22,903 nt of DNA from UBA1422 sp041752735 (GTDB lineage: Bacteria > Bacillota > Clostridia > Peptostreptococcales > Anaerovoracaceae), in contig JBGSVW010000003.1 of NCBI GenBank assembly GCA_041752735.1, positions 1 through 22,903 of the forward strand, written 5' to 3'. The notes beneath the pieces are model-generated. The model did not search any database. It was not told the origin of the DNA and was given only the letters and a program-made list of their open reading frames with translations. A program made the position numbers and the translations under genes. Below, one piece after another: positions 20,552-22,903 of the stretch (positions within the stretch are counted from its first letter, which is position 1; each line of letters opens with the position of its first letter).

Positions 20552-21319
20552 ATGAGTATTCCGGTTACAGTTAAAAAGCGGTTGGTTGAGGGCATAAAAA
20601 AGTACAAGCCAATTCTCAGCAAAGCCGAAAGTCAAGATGTCAACGAAAGCGATACCGTTACAATCCTGGTTGATATTCTCGCTGATGTTTTAGGATATGA
20701 CAAATATACCGAAATCACATCCGAGCAGGCTATCAAAAAGTGTTTTTGTGACCTAGCAATTAAGGCGAATGGCAAAATCGAGTTATTGATTGAGGCAAAG
20801 TCAGCAGCCACAAATCTTAAAGACAATCATCTTACCCAGGCCACGAACTATTGCGCAAATTCCGGGATTGAATGGGTGGTTCTCACAAACGGCGTGACGT
20901 GGAAGGTTTTTAGGGTTCTTTTTGCAAAGCCAATCGAGCACGAACTAGTATATGAGTTTAGTTTTTTAGATTTGAATGTAAAAAAAGATTCGGATATTGA
21001 AATGCTTTATATGCTCGCAAAGGAAAGTCTAGGCAAGGCAAAGAACACAAATCTTGATGCTTTTCTTGCGCAGAAGCTGCTTGTCAACAAAGGAATGCTA
21101 GGGCAAATAATATTGTCCGAACCAGTTCTGGACGTTGTCAGAAAAACGCTAAAAAAGATTGCGCCTGATACAAAGATTTCAAATGAGGATATAGCTGCTG
21201 TTATTACTGATGAAGTATTAAAACGAGACGTGGCAGAATGCGAAAAGGCACCAGAGTATAGAAAGAAGATTGCAAAGGCTTTAGCGGTAAAGCCAGTGAA
21301 AGTAGAGAAAAAAGAATAA
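20552..21319 (+). CDS. Stand-alone HsdR-N-type nuclease (type I restriction R-like)
   Basis: The 255-aa protein matches the N-terminal nuclease domain of type I restriction R subunits but lacks the helicase part. TVTILVDILADVLGYDKYTE opens the fold. The PD-(D/E)xK residues are Asp67 (CFCDLAI), Glu81 and Lys83 (ELLIEAKS), followed by the QxxxY motif (Gln96 ... Tyr100 in HLTQATNYC). The second half is helical with a basic end (VKPVKVEKKE). TTGAAAGGAGTAAGCT precedes the ATG. It is the last of three genes on the lysogenic transcript, so it should be made in the prophage state. A role in excluding other phages is inferred. Confidence 0.75.
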   Translation: MSIPVTVKKRLVEGIKKYKPILSKAESQDVNESDTVTILVDILADVLGYDKYTEITSEQAIKKCFCDLAIKANGKIELLIEAKSAATNLKDNHLTQATNYCANSGIEWVVLTNGVTWKVFRVLFAKPIEHELVYEFSFLDLNVKKDSDIEMLYMLAKESLGKAKNTNLDAFLAQKLLVNKGMLGQIILSEPVLDVVRKTLKKIAPDTKISNEDIAAVITDEVLKRDVAECEKAPEYRKKIAKALAVKPVKVEKKE

Positions 21320-21323
21320 CAAA

Positions 21324-21354
21324 AAACCAAAACGCCCCTGCTGTAACAAGGGCG
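21324..21354 (-). terminator. Possible minus-strand terminator
   Basis: On the minus strand CGCCC (21354-21350) pairs with GGGCG (21337-21333) around a 12-nt loop, followed by TTTTGGTTTTTTG. The stem is short (5 bp). It would stop transcription entering the repressor operon antisense from the right; on the plus strand it is followed by no T-run. Confidence 0.45.
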
Positions 21355-21415
21355 CTATGGTCACTCACCCGGAGGCGAGCAATACTAATTGGAATTACTT
21401 ATATGATAGCATCGG

Positions 21416-21447
21416 AGCCCCCAAATGTCAATTTAACGGGGCTTTTT
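21416..21447 (+). terminator. Intrinsic terminator before the integrase gene
   Basis: AGCCCC (21416-21421) pairs with GGGGCT (21438-21443), with an inner AAAT/ATTT extension and a 3' run TTTTT. It follows the nuclease gene and precedes the integrase ribosome binding site by only about 10 nt, so integrase needs read-through or its own start site. Confidence 0.75.
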
Positions 21448-21470
21448 AATGCCCTGGAAGGAGGTACACT

Positions 21471-22583
21471 ATGGCTAAATACGAATACCGGCATAGAGAA
21501 ATCTACAAAGATAAGGTTATCGACGTCAAGGCTCATTCCCAGCGGGAGCTTGTGAAGAAGGCTGGCGAAAAAAAGAAAGAGATTGACCGTGGTTTGCAGA
21601 AAGATAAAGATGCGGATACCGTGAAGAAATGGTCAGAACAATGGTTGGCAACATACGTTAAAGGAAGCGTTAGTGATTATACCTATAAGGACATCGAAAG
21701 CCGCTTAAACAATAAAATTATTCCCGTCATAGGCCATATGAAGCTGGCAGACGTCAAGCCTCTTCATTGTAAGGCCGTCATGGACACCATGGCCGGTTAT
21801 TCACTGGATCGGGTTAATAAGGTCTACAATACTATGTTTCAGATGTTTAGCAAGGCGCAAAAGAATTGGCTCATAGACAGGAACCCCGCTGATGATGTGG
21901 CAAAGCCTTCAGCAGTCAACGGACGTGGCCGGGCTTTATATCCTAAAGAGGTTGAAGTTCTCCGCAAGGTATGTAAAACTCACGAATATGGTGATTGGGC
22001 TCTTACTATGATTGAGTCCGGTGCCCGCCCTGGGGAGACATATACAATGCGTTGGTGTCACCTTAAAGATGGATCACTGTTTATTGACGGTACCAAAACC
22101 AAGAATGCAAAGCGTACTGTGCCGCTACCCGACGATTTAAACAAGAAGCTAGAATCCAAGCGTGGAAAACCTTTTGACTATATCTTCACCCAGAAGAGTG
22201 GTAAACCATTAAACAAAAGCAGCTCCGCGGATGCCTGGCAGAGTATATTGAGAGCCATGCAAATTAAAGCCGGTACAAAGGTTCAAGAAAATACAGAAGT
22301 TAAGGAAGGTACGAAGGTTAAAGAAGGCATCTTGCTTGAGCCCTATGTTTTAGATAACACAATCAAAGCAAAGTTCTGCCGGCATACTTATGCAACCATG
22401 CTAAAAGATGCAGCCCTGCCTTATACCATCCTTCAGGAGCTGCTCGGACACGCTACCGGATCTATCACAGACAACTATCTGCATGCCACCGAGTCCGGAT
22501 TGCAATTAGCGGCCAGATTGCTTAAAGAACATCGGGAGAAAGAGAAAGTTTCCCACAAAGTTTCCCACTCTAATAGCATATAA
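21471..22583 (+). CDS. int: Tyrosine integrase
   Basis: The 370-aa protein has the layout of phage tyrosine recombinases. An arm-binding region (about 1-50) is followed by a core-binding SAM-like domain (about 50-150: VKKWSEQWLATYVKGSVSDY ... PLHCKAVMDTM). The catalytic domain has Arg186 (GARPGE), Lys near 210 (DGTKTKNAKR), Lys301-x-x-Arg304-His305 (KFCRHTYAT), His327 (LLGHATG) and Tyr336 (TDNYLH). The first position of the usual HxxR box is Lys, which is tolerated in the family. Residues 268-285 are a sixfold-periodic insertion from an 18-nt tandem repeat. GGAAGGAGGTACACT precedes the ATG. It integrates the phage, most likely at the adjacent tRNA-Glu. Confidence 0.95.
   Translation: MAKYEYRHREIYKDKVIDVKAHSQRELVKKAGEKKKEIDRGLQKDKDADTVKKWSEQWLATYVKGSVSDYTYKDIESRLNNKIIPVIGHMKLADVKPLHCKAVMDTMAGYSLDRVNKVYNTMFQMFSKAQKNWLIDRNPADDVAKPSAVNGRGRALYPKEVEVLRKVCKTHEYGDWALTMIESGARPGETYTMRWCHLKDGSLFIDGTKTKNAKRTVPLPDDLNKKLESKRGKPFDYIFTQKSGKPLNKSSSADAWQSILRAMQIKAGTKVQENTEVKEGTKVKEGILLEPYVLDNTIKAKFCRHTYATMLKDAALPYTILQELLGHATGSITDNYLHATESGLQLAARLLKEHREKEKVSHKVSHSNSI
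22272..22325 (+). repeat. Three 18-nt tandem repeats inside int
   Basis: Three imperfect copies, beginning GGTACAAAGG, AATACAGAAG and GGTACGAAGG, encode GTKVQE, NTEVKE and GTKVKE. The unit keeps the frame. It lies before the KFCRHTYAT motif. Confidence 0.85.
22545..22568 (+). repeat. Direct 12-nt repeat at the end of int
   Basis: AAAGTTTCCCAC occurs twice in tandem, encoding KVSH twice at the C-terminus of integrase. Its place near the attachment end makes an integrase arm-binding role possible but unproven. Confidence 0.6.
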
Positions 22584-22633
22584 TGACCTTAAATAGCATT
22601 TTTGTTTATTACAAAATGACTAAAAATAGACAT

Positions 22634-22672
22634 AAAAAAAGCGCTGTAATTGTTGAAATTTCAGCGTTTTTT
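22634..22672. terminator. Bidirectional intrinsic terminator between int and tRNA-Glu
   Basis: CGCTG (22642-22646) and CAGCG (22662-22666), with an inner AATT/AATT stem, are flanked by seven A on the left and six T on the right. On the plus strand it ends int transcription; on the minus strand it ends transcription of the 5S-tRNA unit. Confidence 0.85.
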
Positions 22673-22685
22673 GTTTGCTTTTGTT

Positions 22686-22720
22686 TGGTGACCCCACCGG
22701 GAATCGAACCCGGGTTACCG
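22686..22720. other. Probable attachment site (att) in the 3' half of tRNA-Glu
   Basis: Integrase lies about 100 nt away and the phage genes end here. The 3' half of the tRNA (T arm and acceptor) is the standard crossover region. The exact core cannot be set without the other attachment site, which lies outside the window. Confidence 0.5.
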
Positions 22721-22760
22721 CCGTGAAAGGGCGGTGTCTTGACCGCTTGACCATGGGGCC
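22686..22760 (-). tRNA. tRNA-Glu (anticodon UUC)
   Basis: The minus strand folds to a complete 75-nt tRNA including the encoded CCA. The acceptor stem is GGCCCCA paired with TGGGGTC, the anticodon stem-loop is CCGCC-CTTTCAC-GGCGG (anticodon TTC at 22727-22725), and the T arm is CCGGG-TTCGATT-CCCGG. The 3' end faces the integrase, as expected for a tRNA used as attachment site. It is intact, so phage DNA would have restored the 3' part. Confidence 0.97.
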
Positions 22761-22766
22761 AAAAAA

Positions 22767-22882
22767 TCCGGCAACGTCCTACTTTCCCAGGCAGTCGCCC
22801 ACCAAGTATCATTGGCGCAAAGGAGCTTAACTACTGTGTTCGGTATGGGAACAGGTGTGACCTCCTTGCTATAGTCACCGGA
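22767..22882 (-). rRNA. 5S ribosomal RNA
   Basis: The minus strand from TCCGGTGACTATAGCAAGGA to GGACGTTGCCGGA is a complete 5S rRNA of about 116 nt, with terminal helix TCCGG/CCGGA and conserved segments such as CCGAACACAGTAGTTAAGC and GGGAAAGTAGG. The tRNA-Glu gene starts 6 nt later, so both belong to one rrn unit. The ends are set by the terminal helix and may be off by one or two bases. Confidence 0.95.
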
Positions 22883-22903
22883 TAATGAAGGTTGGTACCT
22901 TCA

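Noticed and set aside
22609..22812. Open reading frame of 67 codons on the minus strand
   Set aside because: It runs through tRNA-Glu and part of the 5S rRNA and ignores the terminator; it is not a gene.
1..22903. CRISPR array, insertion sequence or transposase
   Set aside because: No regularly spaced repeats and no transposase-like reading frame were found.

Overview
The window is the right-hand part of an integrated temperate tailed phage (a siphovirus with an HK97-type head) plus the edge of its host chromosome. The host looks like a low-to-mid GC Firmicute, probably class Clostridia. Nearly every gene has a strong AGGAGG-type ribosome binding site, GTG and TTG starts are common, and the tRNA-Glu and 5S rRNA lie close together as in Firmicute rrn operons. 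The genus cannot be fixed from the sequence alone.

Layout from right to left. Positions 22686-22882 are host DNA: a 5S rRNA followed 6 bases later by tRNA-Glu(UUC), both on the minus strand. The phage is probably inserted at the 3' end of this tRNA. Positions 19709-22583 are the lysogeny side. A plus-strand group holds a ribbon-helix-helix (RHH) protein, an ImmA/IrrE-like metallopeptidase, a stand-alone HsdR-N-type nuclease and, after a terminator, the tyrosine integrase. Divergent from it is a consensus minus-strand promoter whose 17-bp spacer contains a 15-bp palindrome. A second identical palindrome lies 34 bp further on. This is the likely lysis/lysogeny switch. No helix-turn-helix repressor is visible.

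Positions 11457-19708 are the early region, all on the minus strand and tightly packed with many ATGA overlaps. It starts with a second, 55-aa RHH protein and a small Xis-like protein. Small membrane and Cys-rich proteins follow, then an HNH protein, a PcfK/PcfJ pair, a DUF3102 coiled-coil protein and a YdbC/PC4 ssDNA-binding protein. After more small proteins come an HUH (G2P/ORF2-type) replication initiator and an ArpU/RinA-like putative late regulator. No helicase, primase or polymerase is seen, so replication may use an HUH-initiated mode with genes shared with conjugative and plasmid elements.

Positions 1-11301 are the late region, also on the minus strand and preceded by an intrinsic terminator. 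Order: HNH, P-loop kinase, GC-rich putative cos region, small and large terminase, portal, ClpP-like head protease, major capsid, head-tail connectors, tail completion proteins, major tail protein, tail assembly chaperone, tape measure, Dit, and the first 26 codons of the next tail protein. The chaperone has a textbook -1 frameshift site. Lysis and receptor-binding genes and the other attachment site lie beyond the left edge. No gene-free stretch exceeds 300 bases.
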